Program-made: the position numbers and the translations under genes
Shown: one piece after another, positions 1-9,138 of the stretch
Position numbering within the stretch: position 1 is the stretch's first letter
Layout: every line of letters begins with the position of its first letter
Assembly: GCA_004323695.1 (NCBI GenBank)
Contig: SCRU01000019.1
Coordinates: forward strand, 1-62,718
DNA: 62,718 bases
Origin: Burkholderiaceae bacterium
GTDB taxonomy: Bacteria > Pseudomonadota > Gammaproteobacteria > Burkholderiales > Burkholderiaceae_C
Direction of reading: 5' to 3'
Notes under the pieces: model-generated
The model's database searches: none
What the model was told of the DNA's origin: nothing
Seen by the model: only the letters and a program-made list of their open reading frames with translations

Positions 1-158
1 GCCCTGCAGCCGAGCGCTCATACAGTCATTTCAAGTCGCCAACGCCCGGCCCACCCCAATTCGCCTTGCACAGCAAGCACTTGGACGGGGACGCCCATTT
101 GATTCCGGACAGCAGTGCGCGCAAGCGGGAATCTACCCCGGCAGACCACCACCGTGGA

Positions 159-177
159 TTTCCGGCCAAGCCGGAAA
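159..177. repeat. REP-like palindrome downstream of purC
   Basis: An 8-bp perfect stem (TTTCCGGC / GCCGGAAA) encloses a 3-nt loop and is preceded by GGA and followed by TGACAG. The layout resembles the dispersed REP-type hairpins found between genes in many proteobacteria. It lies after the purC stop codon on the transcribed side, but no T-run follows, so a simple intrinsic terminator is unlikely. Only one copy is seen in this window. The remaining bases from 1 to 230 hold nothing else I recognise. Confidence 0.45.
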
Positions 178-230
178 TGACAGTCATGGGAGGTTCGACC
201 TCCCGGGTCCATGGCCAGCGTGGGCTTTAT

Positions 231-1139
231 TCAGGCGGTCAGCCGCTGCAACGCTTCCTGGTACTTGGCGGCGGTTTGGGCAATCACATCCTGCGGCAGG
301 TGCGGCGCCGGCGGCGTCTTGTCCCAGGGTTTGCCGTGGACGCGCGCGGCCTCCAGCCAGTCGCGCAGGAACTGCTTGTCGTAGCTGGGCGGGTTCCGGC
401 CTGCGGCAAACGCCGCCTCATAGCCTTCCACCGGCCAGTAGCGCGACGAGTCGGGCGTCAGCACCTCGTCCATCAACGTGAGCGTACCGTGCTCGTCCAG
501 GCCGAACTCGAACTTGGTGTCGGCAATGATGATGCCCTTGGCCAGCGCGAAGGCCGCGGCAGTTTTGTATATCTCGATGCTGAGCTTCCTGATCCGTGCG
601 GCCAGTTCGGGGCCGACCACTTTTTCCACCTGCTCGTAGCGGATGTTCTCGTCGTGCGCGCCGGCCTCGGCCTTGGCCGCCGGCGTGAAGATGGGCTCGG
701 GCAACGGGCTGGCGTTTTTCAGGCCGGCCGGCAGCGTCACGCCGCAGACCGATTGGGTATCCCGATACTCCTTCCAGCCGCTGCCGGCCAGATAACCGCG
801 CACCACGGCTTCGACCGGAATGGGCTTCAGGCGCTTGACCAGCATGGAGCGGTCCTTCACCTGCGCCACCTCGTCGGGCGCGACCACGCTCCCGGGCGCC
901 ACGCCGGTCAGGTGGTTCGGGCACAGGTGCCCCAGCTTGTCGAACCAGAACAGCGCCATTTGCGTGAGCAGCACGCCCTTGCCCGGAATCGGCTCGCCCA
1001 TGATCACGTCGAACGCGCTGATGCGGTCGCTCGCCACCATCAGGATGCGGTCGCTGCCCACCGCATAGTTGTCGCGCACCTTGCCGCGCGCGAGCAGCGG
1101 CAGGGAAGTCAGGGCGGAGGTGTGCAGGGCGGCGGTCAT
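231..1139 (-). CDS. purC: Phosphoribosylaminoimidazole-succinocarboxamide synthase (SAICAR synthetase)
   Basis: This 302-aa enzyme ligates aspartate to CAIR with ATP hydrolysis in cytoplasmic de novo purine synthesis. Visible motifs are the N-terminal GKVRDNY nucleotide-binding loop (residues 19-25), [14 protein letters not shown] (112-125) and the family signature IADTKFEFG (205-213), followed by [15 protein letters not shown]. At about 300 aa it belongs to the longer class rather than the 237-aa E. coli type. The ATG at 1139 places the GKVRDNY loop at the expected distance. It follows fba on the same strand, but a strong terminator separates them, so purC probably has its own promoter or depends on readthrough. 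Confidence 0.97.
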   Translation of the reverse strand: MTAALHTSALTSLPLLARGKVRDNYAVGSDRILMVASDRISAFDVIMGEPIPGKGVLLTQMALFWFDKLGHLCPNHLTGVAPGSVVAPDEVAQVKDRSMLVKRLKPIPVEAVVRGYLAGSGWKEYRDTQSVCGVTLPAGLKNASPLPEPIFTPAAKAEAGAHDENIRYEQVEKVVGPELAARIRKLSIEIYKTAAAFALAKGIIIADTKFEFGLDEHGTLTLMDEVLTPDSSRYWPVEGYEAAFAAGRNPPSYDKQFLRDWLEAARVHGKPWDKTPPAPHLPQDVIAQTAAKYQEALQRLTA

Positions 1140-1159
1140 GATCGGAGTCGTCGTAAAGC

Positions 1160-1188
1160 AAAAAGGCCCGTTGAACAGTCAACGGGCC
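1160..1188 (-). terminator. Rho-independent terminator of fba
   Basis: On the minus strand a perfect 10-bp stem (GGCCCGTTGA / TCAACGGGCC, 4-nt loop) is followed directly by TTTTTGC. It begins about 30 bp after the fba stop codon and ends about 20 bp before the purC start, so it should end the fba transcript and insulate purC. Confidence 0.9.
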
Positions 1189-1217
1189 CTGAACCATTCG
1201 AGCCGATTATGTCAGGC

Positions 1218-2282
1218 TCAGTGCACCACCTGCGCCAATGCGCCGCTGGCATACTGGCCCGCCACCACCTGCAGGCTGTGGCCCTTGATCCTGGCGCCCT
1301 GGCCTTCGCAACCGAACTCGATGTAGCGCTGCCGGCAAACCTGCCTGGCCGCTTCGCGCGCCGGCTTGAGGTAGTCGCGCGGATCGAACTTGTCCGGATT
1401 CTCCACCAGGTACTTGCGGATCGCGCCGGTCATCGCCAGGCGGATGTCGGTGTCGATGTTGATCTTGCGCACGCCGTGCTTGATGGCTTCCTGGATTTCC
1501 TCGACCGGCACGCCGTAGGTCTCCTTCATGGCGCCGCCATGCGCGCGAATGATCGCGAGCAACTCCTGCGGCACGCTGGAGCTGCCATGCATCACCAGAT
1601 GGGTGTTCGGGATGCGCCGGTGGATTTCCTTGATGCGCGAGATCGCCAGGATGTCGCCCGTGGGCTTGCGCGTGAATTTGTAGGCGCCGTGACTGGTGCC
1701 GATGGCAATCGCCAGCGCGTCCAGCTGGGTGCGCGCCACAAAGTCGGCGGCCTGCTCGGGATCGGTCAGCAGCTGATCCATGGTCATGGTGGCCTCGGTG
1801 CCATGGCCGTCTTCCTTGTCGCCCTTCATGGTTTCCAGCGAGCCCAGGCAGCCGAGTTCGCCTTCGACCGTGACGCCGCTGGCATGCGCCAGGTCAACCA
1901 CCTGGCGCGTCACGTCCACGTTGTAGTCGTAAGAGGCAATCGTCTTGCCGTCGGATTGGAGCGAGCCGTCCATCATGACCGAAGAAAACCCGAGGCCGAT
2001 GGCGCTGCGGCACACATCAGGGCTCTGACCGTGATCCTGGTGCATCACCAGCGGAATCTTCGGATAGGTTTCGATCGCGGCCTGGATCAGGTGCTTGATG
2101 AAGGATTCGCCCGCGTATTTGCGCGCGCCGGCGCTGGCCTGCAGGATCACGGGTGCGCCGACCTCATCGGCGGCCGACATCACGGCCTGCACCTGCTCCA
2201 GGTTGTTCACGTTGAAAGCCGGAATGCCGTAGCCTTGGGTGGCGGCATGGTCCAGCAGTTCGCGCATCGAAACGAGTGGCAT
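1218..2282 (-). CDS. fba: Class II fructose-1,6-bisphosphate aldolase
   Basis: This 354-aa zinc enzyme interconverts fructose-1,6-bisphosphate with DHAP and glyceraldehyde-3-phosphate. The class II motif HQDHG (residues 81-85) carries the catalytic Asp and a zinc His. Further conserved segments are [10 protein letters not shown] (141-150), GTSHGAYK (195-202) and MHGSSSVP (231-238), the last two carrying the other metal and phosphate residues. The length fits the Calvin-cycle-like subtype (CbbA) common in Burkholderiales. The frame stays open upstream, but MPLVSMREL at 2282 is the start matching the family. It stands between pyk and purC, and the 1160-1188 terminator closes its transcript. Confidence 0.96.
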   Translation of the reverse strand: MPLVSMRELLDHAATQGYGIPAFNVNNLEQVQAVMSAADEVGAPVILQASAGARKYAGESFIKHLIQAAIETYPKIPLVMHQDHGQSPDVCRSAIGLGFSSVMMDGSLQSDGKTIASYDYNVDVTRQVVDLAHASGVTVEGELGCLGSLETMKGDKEDGHGTEATMTMDQLLTDPEQAADFVARTQLDALAIAIGTSHGAYKFTRKPTGDILAISRIKEIHRRIPNTHLVMHGSSSVPQELLAIIRAHGGAMKETYGVPVEEIQEAIKHGVRKINIDTDIRLAMTGAIRKYLVENPDKFDPRDYLKPAREAARQVCRQRYIEFGCEGQGARIKGHSLQVVAGQYASGALAQVVH

Positions 2283-2391
2283 GGTGAGTGACCTCAGAGA
2301 GTTGAAAGCCGGCGCCCGGCCGGCGCGGAACGACGTGGTAACCGCTTGGTAACCAACGCTGATTTTAACGTGTCGCCGGACCCCGGTGACG

Positions 2392-3831
2392 TCAGCTGGC
2401 CCGGCAGATCTTGAGCATGTTGGTGCCGCCCGGCGCGCCCATCGGCTCGCCGCAGGTGATCGCATAGACATCGCCGCGCTGCACGATGTTGCGGCTCTTC
2501 AGGTGGCCTTCGGCCTCGGCCAGCGCCGTGTCCCGGTCCACGCTGGTATCCATCAGGAGCGGGCGCACATTGCGGTACAGCGCCATCCTGCGCTGCGTGG
2601 CGACCCGGGGCGTGAGGGCGTAGATCGGCACGTGGATGCGATGGCGGCTCATCCACAGGGGCGTCGAGCCGCTGTCGGTCAGCGCGACGATGGCCTTGGC
2701 GCCCAGGTGGTAGGCCGTGAACAGCGCGCCCATCGCGATCGACTGGTCGATGCGCCCGAACGTCTTGCCCGAGAAATCGGCCTCCAGCTCGGTGTATTCC
2801 GCCTTGTCGGCCTCCTCGCAGATCTTGGCCATCTCCTGCACTGTCTCGAGCGGATACTTGCCGGCCGCCGTCTCGGCCGACAGCATCACCGCATCGGTGC
2901 CGTCCAGCACGGCGTTCGCCACGTCGCTGACCTCGGCGCGCGTGGGCACCGGGTTGCCGATCATGCTCTCCATCATCTGCGTGGCCGTGATCACCAGCCG
3001 GTCCATCTCGCGTGCCATGCGGATCATGCGCTTTTGCAGCGCAGGCACCACCGCGTTGCCGACTTCGATCGCGAGGTCGCCGCGCGCCACCATGATGCCG
3101 TCGCTGGCCTTGAGAATCTCTTCCAGCCGCGGAATCGCCTCGGCGCGCTCGATCTTGGCGATCAGGCCCGGCCTGTGGTTGTATGGCGCCGCCGCCACGT
3201 TGGCGAGCTGGCGCGCCATCTCCATGTCGGTCGAATTCTTCGGGAAACTCACCGCCAGATAGTCGGCCTGGAAGCTCATCGCGGTCTTGATGTCTTCCAT
3301 GTCCTTGGCCGTGAGCGCGGGCGCGGTCAGGCCGCCCCCCTGCTTGTTGATGCCCTTGTTGTTGGACAGCTCGCCCCCGACCTTGACGCGGGTGTGCACC
3401 TGCTCGCCGCGCACCTCATCGACCATCAGCACGATCAGGCCGTCATTGAGCAGCAGCAGGTCGCCGGACTTCACGTCGCGCGGCAGCTCCTTGTAGTCGA
3501 GCCCGACGCCTTCGCTGTCGCCTGGCTCGCTGCGCGACGCGTCCAGCACGAACTTCTGCCCGGGCGCGAGCCGCACCTTGCCCTGCGCAAATACCCCGAC
3601 ACGGATCTTGGGGCCCTGAAGATCGGCCATGATCGCCACCTCGAGGCCGGCACGCTGGGCCGCTTCCCGCACCAGGGTGGCGCGGTCGATGTGGTCCTGC
3701 GCCTTGCCATGGCTGAAGTTGAGGCGCACCACATTCACGCCGGCCCGGATCATCTGTTCGAGCATCGCGGGATCGCTGGACGCGGGGCCCAGGGTGGCAA
3801 CTATCTTGGTCGAGCGACGCGGCATGGACAT
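2392..3831 (-). CDS. pyk: Pyruvate kinase
   Basis: This 479-aa enzyme catalyses the last ATP-forming step of glycolysis. It begins with the family motif [11 protein letters not shown] (residues 8-18). KIERAEA (226-232) contains the catalytic Lys, [13 protein letters not shown] (246-258) is the pyruvate kinase signature, and [10 protein letters not shown] (281-290) and [15 protein letters not shown] complete the active-site barrel. The C-terminal regulatory domain is complete. A purine-rich CGGAGACGG lies just before the ATG at 3831. fba follows on the same strand after about 110 bp. Relatives usually have pgk next to pyk; here two envelope genes separate them. Confidence 0.97.
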   Translation of the reverse strand: MSMPRRSTKIVATLGPASSDPAMLEQMIRAGVNVVRLNFSHGKAQDHIDRATLVREAAQRAGLEVAIMADLQGPKIRVGVFAQGKVRLAPGQKFVLDASRSEPGDSEGVGLDYKELPRDVKSGDLLLLNDGLIVLMVDEVRGEQVHTRVKVGGELSNNKGINKQGGGLTAPALTAKDMEDIKTAMSFQADYLAVSFPKNSTDMEMARQLANVAAAPYNHRPGLIAKIERAEAIPRLEEILKASDGIMVARGDLAIEVGNAVVPALQKRMIRMAREMDRLVITATQMMESMIGNPVPTRAEVSDVANAVLDGTDAVMLSAETAAGKYPLETVQEMAKICEEADKAEYTELEADFSGKTFGRIDQSIAMGALFTAYHLGAKAIVALTDSGSTPLWMSRHRIHVPIYALTPRVATQRRMALYRNVRPLLMDTSVDRDTALAEAEGHLKSRNIVQRGDVYAITCGEPMGAPGGTNMLKICRAS

Positions 3832-4178
3832 CCGTCTCCGAGGTAACTAGGTTCCGGATTCTCGCCGCAATCGGGGAACATGTCAGTTACCAATTGGCCG
3901 GACCGGCCGCTGCACCGTGGCCAGCGGATAATTACCCGCGCACCGGGCCGGCCGAGTCAGCGCGCGGCCGACTCGCACCCTGCGCGCGAACCGCTGGTCC
4001 TCACGCGCAAGGATCTACCCGGAAAAGTGGCCCGGCCTCTCGAAAAACCCGAAGCTGTCAATGCACCCGAGTCAAACCGACAGAGGCCGCGCACCCGCGA
4101 CCCACCGGGCGGCGACGCCCCGCAAGAACGAAGGCATCGCGCGCCCAGCCTCGGCCGGCGCAAGCCGGCTGCGAGCCA
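3832..4178. other. Intergenic gap upstream of pyk
   Basis: These 347 bp separate pyk from the propeller lipoprotein gene. They should hold the pyk promoter, but I see no convincing -35/-10 pair. Two GC-rich inverted repeats are visible: GGCCGGACCGGCC near 3897, and AGCCGGC-TTGC-GCCGGC on the minus strand just after the lipoprotein stop (about 4150-4172). Neither has a T-run. No convincing gene or RNA was recognised. Confidence 0.6.
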
Positions 4179-5474
4179 TCAATTGAACAGGATGCCGGCA
4201 GGCGACGAGAACCCGCCGCCGACATTGGTGCAGCTCGAAAGCGCCCCCGTCGTGGCGTTCACGCTGCACTGATTCACCGTGCTGCCACTGAAATTGGTCA
4301 CGTAGGCATAGCTGCCGTTAGCGCTCACCGCCGCTCCCCAAGGCCCGCTAAGGCTCGTGGCGCCGCTGTCGGCGCAGCTCGACAGCGCCCCCGTCCCGGC
4401 GTCGACACCGCACTGAATGACATTTCCACCGGTGTAGTTCGCTACATACGCATAGTTGCCGCTCGGGCTCAAGGTGATCCCCTGAGGATTGTTGAACAAC
4501 GAGCCCGTGGGAACGCAACCCGACAGCGCCCCCGTCGTGGTGTTCACGCTGCACTGCGTCACCGAATTGGCGGGGGTCGAATTTACGACATACGCATAGC
4601 TGCCGTTCGGGCTCAAGGTGATCCCCTGTGGATTGTTGAACCCCGAGCCCGTGGGAACGCAACCCGACAGCGCCCCCGTCGTGGAGTTCACGCTGCACAG
4701 AGATACTGTGCTTGCACCATGGCTCACCACATAGGCATAGTTGCCATTCGCGCTCACGGCCGCGCCTCCAGGACTTGTAACGCCCGCGCCAGCATTGGTG
4801 CAAGCCGACAGCACCCCCGTCGTGGCGTTCACGCTGCACAGAGATACCGTGCCGCCAGTTTCGTTTGTCACGTAGGCATAGTTACCATTCGCGCTCACGG
4901 CCACCTCCGCAGGTCCGTCGAAACCGAAGCCGGTAGGAGCGCAACCCGACAGCGCCCCCGTCGTGGCGTTCACGCTGCACAGCGAGACCGTGCCGTTACC
5001 CGCACCGCCACTGCCGTTGCCGGTAAAGTTCACCACGTACGCAAAGTGCTGCGTCACGCAGGACACGCCCACGTTGGTGACATTGCCCGTGCCCACGGTG
5101 CCGGCGCCCGAACTCACGGTGCACGTGGTGCGCGCGCTGGGTTCGGTGCTCACGCTCACGCTGTAGGCGGTATTGCTTTGCTGCGCGGTGGTGAAGGTGA
5201 AGGCGCCGTTGGCATTCACCGTGAGGGTGCCGGCCCCGTTGTTCTGCAGCGCCACGGTCTGCCCCGCCGTCAGTCCGGTGACGGTGCCGCCAATGGTGTA
5301 GGTCGGTGCCGCGGGCGGTGTTACAGGGCCCGCGGGCGCTCCGCCCGCCGGGGTGCCCAAGTCGCTGCCGCCGCCCCCGCCGCACGCGGCAAGCGCCAGG
5401 CTCAGGCTCGCGACCAGGCCCATGGCCAGGGCGCGCAGCGCGGTGTCGAATCGTCCGGTGTTGATGTGGCGCAT
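4179..5474 (-). CDS. Lipoprotein with Cys-containing YVTN-type beta-propeller repeats
   Basis: This 431-aa secreted protein has a signal peptide ending in a lipobox (LALAAC, acylated Cys31), then a Gly/Pro/Ala linker. Residues about 58-140 form a small domain (IGGTVTGLTAGQTVALQNNG) seen in many secreted proteins. From residue 164 to the C-terminus come six repeats of about 47 aa, each with a Cys pair in the pattern CSVNATTGALSGC and ending in NGNYAYVTN. The latter matches the YVTN/lactonase-like propeller blade. The paired Cys in every blade suggest disulfides, plausible in the periplasm or at the cell surface. The function is unknown; lactonase-like annotations for this fold are structural only. 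It lies behind an outer-membrane barrel gene on the same strand, 77 bp apart, and may be cotranscribed. Confidence 0.8.
   Translation of the reverse strand: MRHINTGRFDTALRALAMGLVASLSLALAACGGGGGSDLGTPAGGAPAGPVTPPAAPTYTIGGTVTGLTAGQTVALQNNGAGTLTVNANGAFTFTTAQQSNTAYSVSVSTEPSARTTCTVSSGAGTVGTGNVTNVGVSCVTQHFAYVVNFTGNGSGGAGNGTVSLCSVNATTGALSGCAPTGFGFDGPAEVAVSANGNYAYVTNETGGTVSLCSVNATTGVLSACTNAGAGVTSPGGAAVSANGNYAYVVSHGASTVSLCSVNSTTGALSGCVPTGSGFNNPQGITLSPNGSYAYVVNSTPANSVTQCSVNTTTGALSGCVPTGSLFNNPQGITLSPSGNYAYVANYTGGNVIQCGVDAGTGALSSCADSGATSLSGPWGAAVSANGSYAYVTNFSGSTVNQCSVNATTGALSSCTNVGGGFSSPAGILFN
4182..4985 (-). repeat. Tandem coding repeat, six propeller blades
   Basis: About 141-bp coding units are repeated six times with strong DNA similarity; the element encoding CSVNATTGALSGC recurs near 4240, 4370, 4525, 4670, 4815 and 4960. 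The final unit is truncated by the stop codon. Such near-identical units could change in number by slippage or recombination. Confidence 0.85.
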
Positions 5475-5551
5475 GTCAAAGGCTCCTTGAGGGGCACGAG
5501 GCTGGCCGGCCTGCGTGCCGTTCGTGTTGTTGTATCAGTGCAATTGTTGTT

Positions 5552-6181
5552 TCAGTAACGCAGCAGCAGGCCGGCGCTGAGCACCTGCCCCGTGGTGCTG
5601 TCGCCGCCGTCAAAGCGTCCGGTCCGGCCCAGGTAGTCGTAGTCCACCGTGAGCGCCAGGCGCGGCGTGAAGTTGTAGCGCAGCCCCAGCCCGCCCACCA
5701 GCGGGTACTTGGTGCTGCTGCTGACGTAGTTCTGGCTGGGCACGTTCAGTTGCAGGTGGCTGTAGCCGACGCCGGCACGGCCCACCAGCGTGAGCGACTG
5801 CGTGAGCGGGTAGCTGGCGGTGGCAGTGACGGTGGTGACGTTGGTGTCGTAGTTGGCGACACCGGCGGGGGTGTTGATACCGACTTTGCCCAGGTCGTAG
5901 TAGCTCAGCTCGGCACCCCACATGGGCGTGATCTGCAGGCCGGCCGTGATCTTGCCCGCCGTGGCCGTGCCGCTGCCATTGAGATTGATGGCGGGATTGC
6001 CGGTATTGGCGGGCGAGTCCTGCCAGGATTGGCCCACGCCCAGTTGCAGGTACAGGCCGGTTTTGGGCGCTTGCTGCAGCAGGCTCTGGGCAAAGCCGGG
6101 GGTACCAAGTGAGAGAGCGCCAAGGCAAAGCGCACTCATCGAACACCGTAATTTTCCCGGTCGGCGAGCAGTAGGATTCAT
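5552..6181 (-). CDS. Small outer-membrane beta-barrel protein (OmpA-like/OmpW-size)
   Basis: The product is 209 aa with an N-terminal signal peptide (cleavage probable after GTPGFAQ, about residue 32). Alternating strands follow, such as GLYLQLGVGQSWQ, MWGAELSYYDLGKVG, LTLVGRAGVGYSHLQL and PLVGGLGLRYNFTPRLALTVDYDYLG. It ends in LLLRY, with the C-terminal aromatic residue recognised by the BAM complex. This is an eight-stranded, OmpA-transmembrane-like (porin superfamily) barrel with no periplasmic peptidoglycan domain. It sits with the propeller lipoprotein between pgk and pyk. The specific role is unknown; adhesin, small porin or partner of the lipoprotein are all possible. Confidence 0.75.
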   Translation of the reverse strand: MNPTARRPGKLRCSMSALCLGALSLGTPGFAQSLLQQAPKTGLYLQLGVGQSWQDSPANTGNPAINLNGSGTATAGKITAGLQITPMWGAELSYYDLGKVGINTPAGVANYDTNVTTVTATASYPLTQSLTLVGRAGVGYSHLQLNVPSQNYVSSSTKYPLVGGLGLRYNFTPRLALTVDYDYLGRTGRFDGGDSTTGQVLSAGLLLRY

Positions 6182-6251
6182 GTCGTGGCGAGGGTGAAGT
6201 CGGAATTAAGGCAAAAGTGTAAGCGATTTATCTCAACTGTCACAAGCATTC

Positions 6252-6290
6252 ATGACTAATCGTTCGGACTAGCACTGCTCAATTAGTCAT
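6252..6290. repeat. Inverted repeat at the pgk 3' end
   Basis: ATGACTAAT (6252-6260) is perfectly complementary in inverted orientation to ATTAGTCAT (6282-6290), with a 21-bp spacer. The second arm includes the pgk stop codon. The spacer is AT/GC mixed and no T-run follows. Function unclear. Confidence 0.4.
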
Positions 6291-7491
6291 TCGCGCGCTT
6301 TTGCAGAATCTCGAATGCGGGCAGCGGTTTGCCTTCCAGCACTTCCAGGAAGGCGCCGCCGCCGGTGGAGATGTAGTCCACCTGTTTCTCGATGCCGTAT
6401 TTGGCGATCGCCGCGAGCGTATCACCGCCGCCCGCAATGGAAAACGCGGGGCTCTGGGCGATCGCCCGCGCAATGCCCTCGGTGCCATGGCCGAAGGCCT
6501 CGAACTCGAACACCCCGACCGGCCCGTTCCAGACAATGGTGCCGGCCGCTCCAAGTTGCGCCGCGAGCCGCTCCGTGGTCTGCGGGCCGATGTCCAGAAT
6601 CAGATCGTCGGCGGCCACGTCGGTGGCGACCTTGATGGTGGCCAGCGCGTCGGCGGCAAAGGTCTTGGCCGTCACGACGTCGGTGGGAATGGGCACGTCG
6701 GCGCCGCGCGCCTTCATCAGATCGATGACGGCGCGGGCCTCGTCCAGCAGGGCGGGCTCGGCCAGACTCTTGCCGATGGGCAGGCCGCTCGCGAGCAAGA
6801 AGGTGTTGGCAATGCCGCCGCCCACAATCAGCTGGTCGACATTCTCGGCCAGGGCCTTCAGGATGGTGAGCTTGGTCGAGACCTTGGAGCCTGCCACGAT
6901 GGCCACGAGCGGGCGCTTCGGGTTGTCCAGCGCGCGCGCGATGGCGTCCATCTCGGCGGCCAGCAGCGGGCCGGCACAGGCGACCGGCGCAAACCGGGCG
7001 ATGCCGTAAGTACTTGCTTCTGCCCGGTGGGCCGTGCCAAAAGCGTCGTGCACAAAAATGTCGCACAGCGCAGCCATTTTGCGGGCCAACCCTTCATCGT
7101 CCTTTTTTTCCCCCCGGTTGACGCGGCAATTCTCCAGCAGAACCAGCTCGCCCGCGGCGAGCGGGCGGCCCTCCAGCCGGAAACCATCGACCCAGTCGGC
7201 CACCAGGGGCACCGCGCGGCCGAGCAGTTCGCCCAGGCGCGCGGCGACCGGAGCCAGCGAATCACGCGGCTTCAATTCGCCCTCGGTCGGGCGCCCGAGG
7301 TGCGAGGTCACCATCACGGCCGCGCCGGCGTCCAGCGCCATGCGGAGGCACGCCACAGAGGCACGGATGCGGGTGTCCTCGGTGATGCGGCCGGCCTCGT
7401 CCATCGGCACGTTGAGGTCGGCGCGGATGAAGACGCGCCGACCCTGGGCCCGGCCCTGGGCGCACAGATCGGAGAAGCGGATGAAGTTCAT
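6283..7491 (-). CDS. pgk: Phosphoglycerate kinase
   Basis: This 402-aa enzyme transfers phosphate between 1,3-bisphosphoglycerate and ADP in glycolysis and, in reverse, in carbon fixation. Substrate-binding motifs are visible near the N-terminus: RADLNVP (residues 23-29) and TSHLGRP (62-68). The C-terminal nucleotide-binding segments include [27 protein letters not shown] and GGGDTLAAI. The frame is open further upstream, but MNFIRFSDL at 7491 is the start matching the family. It is the first gene of the glycolytic set here; the gap gene often found beside it is not in this window. The stop codon lies inside an inverted repeat. Confidence 0.97.
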   Translation of the reverse strand: MNFIRFSDLCAQGRAQGRRVFIRADLNVPMDEAGRITEDTRIRASVACLRMALDAGAAVMVTSHLGRPTEGELKPRDSLAPVAARLGELLGRAVPLVADWVDGFRLEGRPLAAGELVLLENCRVNRGEKKDDEGLARKMAALCDIFVHDAFGTAHRAEASTYGIARFAPVACAGPLLAAEMDAIARALDNPKRPLVAIVAGSKVSTKLTILKALAENVDQLIVGGGIANTFLLASGLPIGKSLAEPALLDEARAVIDLMKARGADVPIPTDVVTAKTFAADALATIKVATDVAADDLILDIGPQTTERLAAQLGAAGTIVWNGPVGVFEFEAFGHGTEGIARAIAQSPAFSIAGGGDTLAAIAKYGIEKQVDYISTGGGAFLEVLEGKPLPAFEILQKRAND

Positions 7492-7582
7492 GGCAGACAA
7501 CGCTCGCAGACAAGAGGTTGGCGCCGATTTTAGTGGCGCAGCGCAGAGCCTGGCCCGCGCCGGGGGCGAGGCGCGCGGCACG

Positions 7583-8545
7583 TCAAGGCGCGAAGCGCAT
7601 GCCGGGCGTCAATGGATATCCGCGCAGAAAATCGGCCGCCGCCAGGCGCTTGCCGCCGGCGCGCTGCAGCTCGGTCACACGCAGCACGCCGCTGCCGCAG
7701 GCGACGCGCACGCCACCCGGATTCGCAGACAAAATAGTGCCATGGCCGTTATCTGATATGGATAGTTCGCTATCTATTTCGGAGCTCCAGAGTTTGATGG
7801 ATTCGAGGCCAAGCCGGCTCGCAGCCCCCGGGAATGGGTCGAAGGCGCGGATCTGCCGCTCGATCTCGGGCGCGGGTCGGCGCCAGTCGATCAGCGCCTC
7901 CTGCTTGTCGATCTTGTGCGCGTAGCTCACGCCGGCCGCCGGTTGCGGGACGGGCGCCAAACCATTGCCGGACGCGCGCGCCAGCGACTGCACGATCAGT
8001 TGCCCGCCCATCTGCGCCAGCTTGTCATGCAGGCTGGCGCCGGTCTCCCTGGCCGCGATCGGCACGCGCTCCACCAGCAGCATGGCGCCGGTGTCCAGCC
8101 CCGCATCCATCTGCATGATGGTGACGCCGCTCTCGCGGTCGCCGGCTTCGATGGCGCGCTGGATCGGCGCCGCACCGCGCCAGCGCGGCAACAGCGAGGC
8201 GTGGATGTTCAAACACCCCCAACGCGGGGCATCGAGCACCCATTGCGGCAGGATCAGCCCGTACGCGGCCACGACCATCACGTCGGCCTGCGCGGCCTCG
8301 ACGGCGCCGCGCACCGCCGCCGCATCACCCGGGTATTTGCCGTCCAGCCTCAGGCTGCGCGGCTGCGCCACGGCGATGCCATGCGCCAGCGCGAACTGCT
8401 TGACCGGGGAGGCCCGCAGCTTCAGGCCGCGCCCGGCGGGACGATCGGGCTGGGTCAGCACCAGCACCACCTCGTGGCCCGCGCCATGCAGTTGCTGCAG
8501 GGCCACCAGGGCAAACTCGGGTGTGCCGGCAAAGATCAGGCGCAT
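7583..8545 (-). CDS. fmt: Methionyl-tRNA formyltransferase
   Basis: This 320-aa enzyme formylates initiator Met-tRNA with 10-formyl-THF. The formyltransferase core contains [17 protein letters not shown] (residues 113-129), with the catalytic Asn/His, and [11 protein letters not shown] (147-156), with the conserved Asp. The C-terminal OB-fold tRNA-binding domain follows. Within that domain, residues about 254-272 are encoded by an AT-rich patch (7729-7783) unlike the surrounding GC-rich sequence. It is one of the def-fmt pair, here separated by a BamE-like lipoprotein gene, all on the minus strand. Confidence 0.97.
   Translation of the reverse strand: MRLIFAGTPEFALVALQQLHGAGHEVVLVLTQPDRPAGRGLKLRASPVKQFALAHGIAVAQPRSLRLDGKYPGDAAAVRGAVEAAQADVMVVAAYGLILPQWVLDAPRWGCLNIHASLLPRWRGAAPIQRAIEAGDRESGVTIMQMDAGLDTGAMLLVERVPIAARETGASLHDKLAQMGGQLIVQSLARASGNGLAPVPQPAAGVSYAHKIDKQEALIDWRRPAPEIERQIRAFDPFPGAASRLGLESIKLWSSEIDSELSISDNGHGTILSANPGGVRVACGSGVLRVTELQRAGGKRLAAADFLRGYPLTPGMRFAP
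7729..7783. repeat. AT-rich intragenic patch with hairpin, inside fmt
   Basis: Inside the otherwise GC-rich fmt gene, about 55 bp are AT-rich and include a perfect small hairpin, GATAG-TTCG-CTATC (7770-7783 region). It encodes the hydrophilic loop [14 protein letters not shown] in frame. Similar patches occur in dprA, moaC and the first PglL gene and in several intergenic gaps. From memory they resemble a mosaic repeat common in Comamonadaceae. Confidence 0.4.
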
Positions 8546-8607
8546 CGGTCAGACCGGATTGCGGGGTTCGGGTCTTCGGCGGCCGCGGGTTCGGGGCGCA
8601 AGGCGGC

Positions 8608-9105
8608 TTACTTCCTGCCGTTGACGTTGATGTTGTCCGGCCCACCGAAGAATTCCATCCCCTGCCCGGTGCGCCCGACCTTGCCGTGCCGGTCGAAGTA
8701 AACCCAGTAATACATGTCGGTATCGCTGCGCCAGCGATAGGTCCAGACGTCGCCCTGCCAGTTCGCCACATGGTCGATCCGCGCCGGCGGGCCGAAATCG
8801 CGCAGCACATCGGCGCTACTCCAGCCGGGCTTGATGCGGGCCAGGCTGGCGGCGGTCAGAACCTGCTCCTTGCGCAGCACGTGGCCCGACGCGTCCAGGT
8901 CCACCATGTACACGGTCTGGCCGGCCGGCTCGCTCGAATACTGCAGGCGCTGCTCCCCATCGGGCAGCGGCACCACGGCGGTTGGCCGGCCCATCTGCGA
9001 CACCACCTCGGCCCGGGTCATGCCGGGTTGCACCGACGAAAAGGCGGCACAGCCCGCCAGCACCAGACCGAGCGCCGCCAGGGCCGCTGATTTGCACAAT
9101 GACAT
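8608..9105 (-). CDS. BamE-like (SmpA/OmlA fold) lipoprotein with two repeats
   Basis: This is a 165-aa lipoprotein with lipobox LVLAGC (Cys19). Two copies of the SmpA/OmlA motif are visible: PGMTRAEVVSQMGRPTAV (about 27-44) and PGWSSADVLRDFGPPARIDHV (about 92-113). Each is followed by a strand pair ending in aromatic-rich segments such as WTYRWRSDTDMYYWVYF. BamE itself has a single copy and works in the BAM complex; a tandem arrangement may be a scaffold for a related envelope role. It is located between def and fmt, with only 33 bp between its ATG and the def stop, so cotranscription with def is likely. Confidence 0.75.
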   Translation of the reverse strand: MSLCKSAALAALGLVLAGCAAFSSVQPGMTRAEVVSQMGRPTAVVPLPDGEQRLQYSSEPAGQTVYMVDLDASGHVLRKEQVLTAASLARIKPGWSSADVLRDFGPPARIDHVANWQGDVWTYRWRSDTDMYYWVYFDRHGKVGRTGQGMEFFGGPDNINVNGRK

Positions 9106-9138
9106 GAAATATCTCCGGATGGAACGGCGCGCCGCCGG

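Noticed and set aside
66-2291. 741-codon plus-strand open frame
   Set aside because: It is the antisense shadow of purC and fba, which have full catalytic motifs. The translated product is Arg/His-rich low-complexity typical of shadow frames in GC-rich DNA.
4182-4985. Regularly spaced repeats that might suggest a CRISPR array
   Set aside because: The units are about 141 bp, contiguous and in frame, and encode propeller blades. There are no unique spacers and no cas genes.
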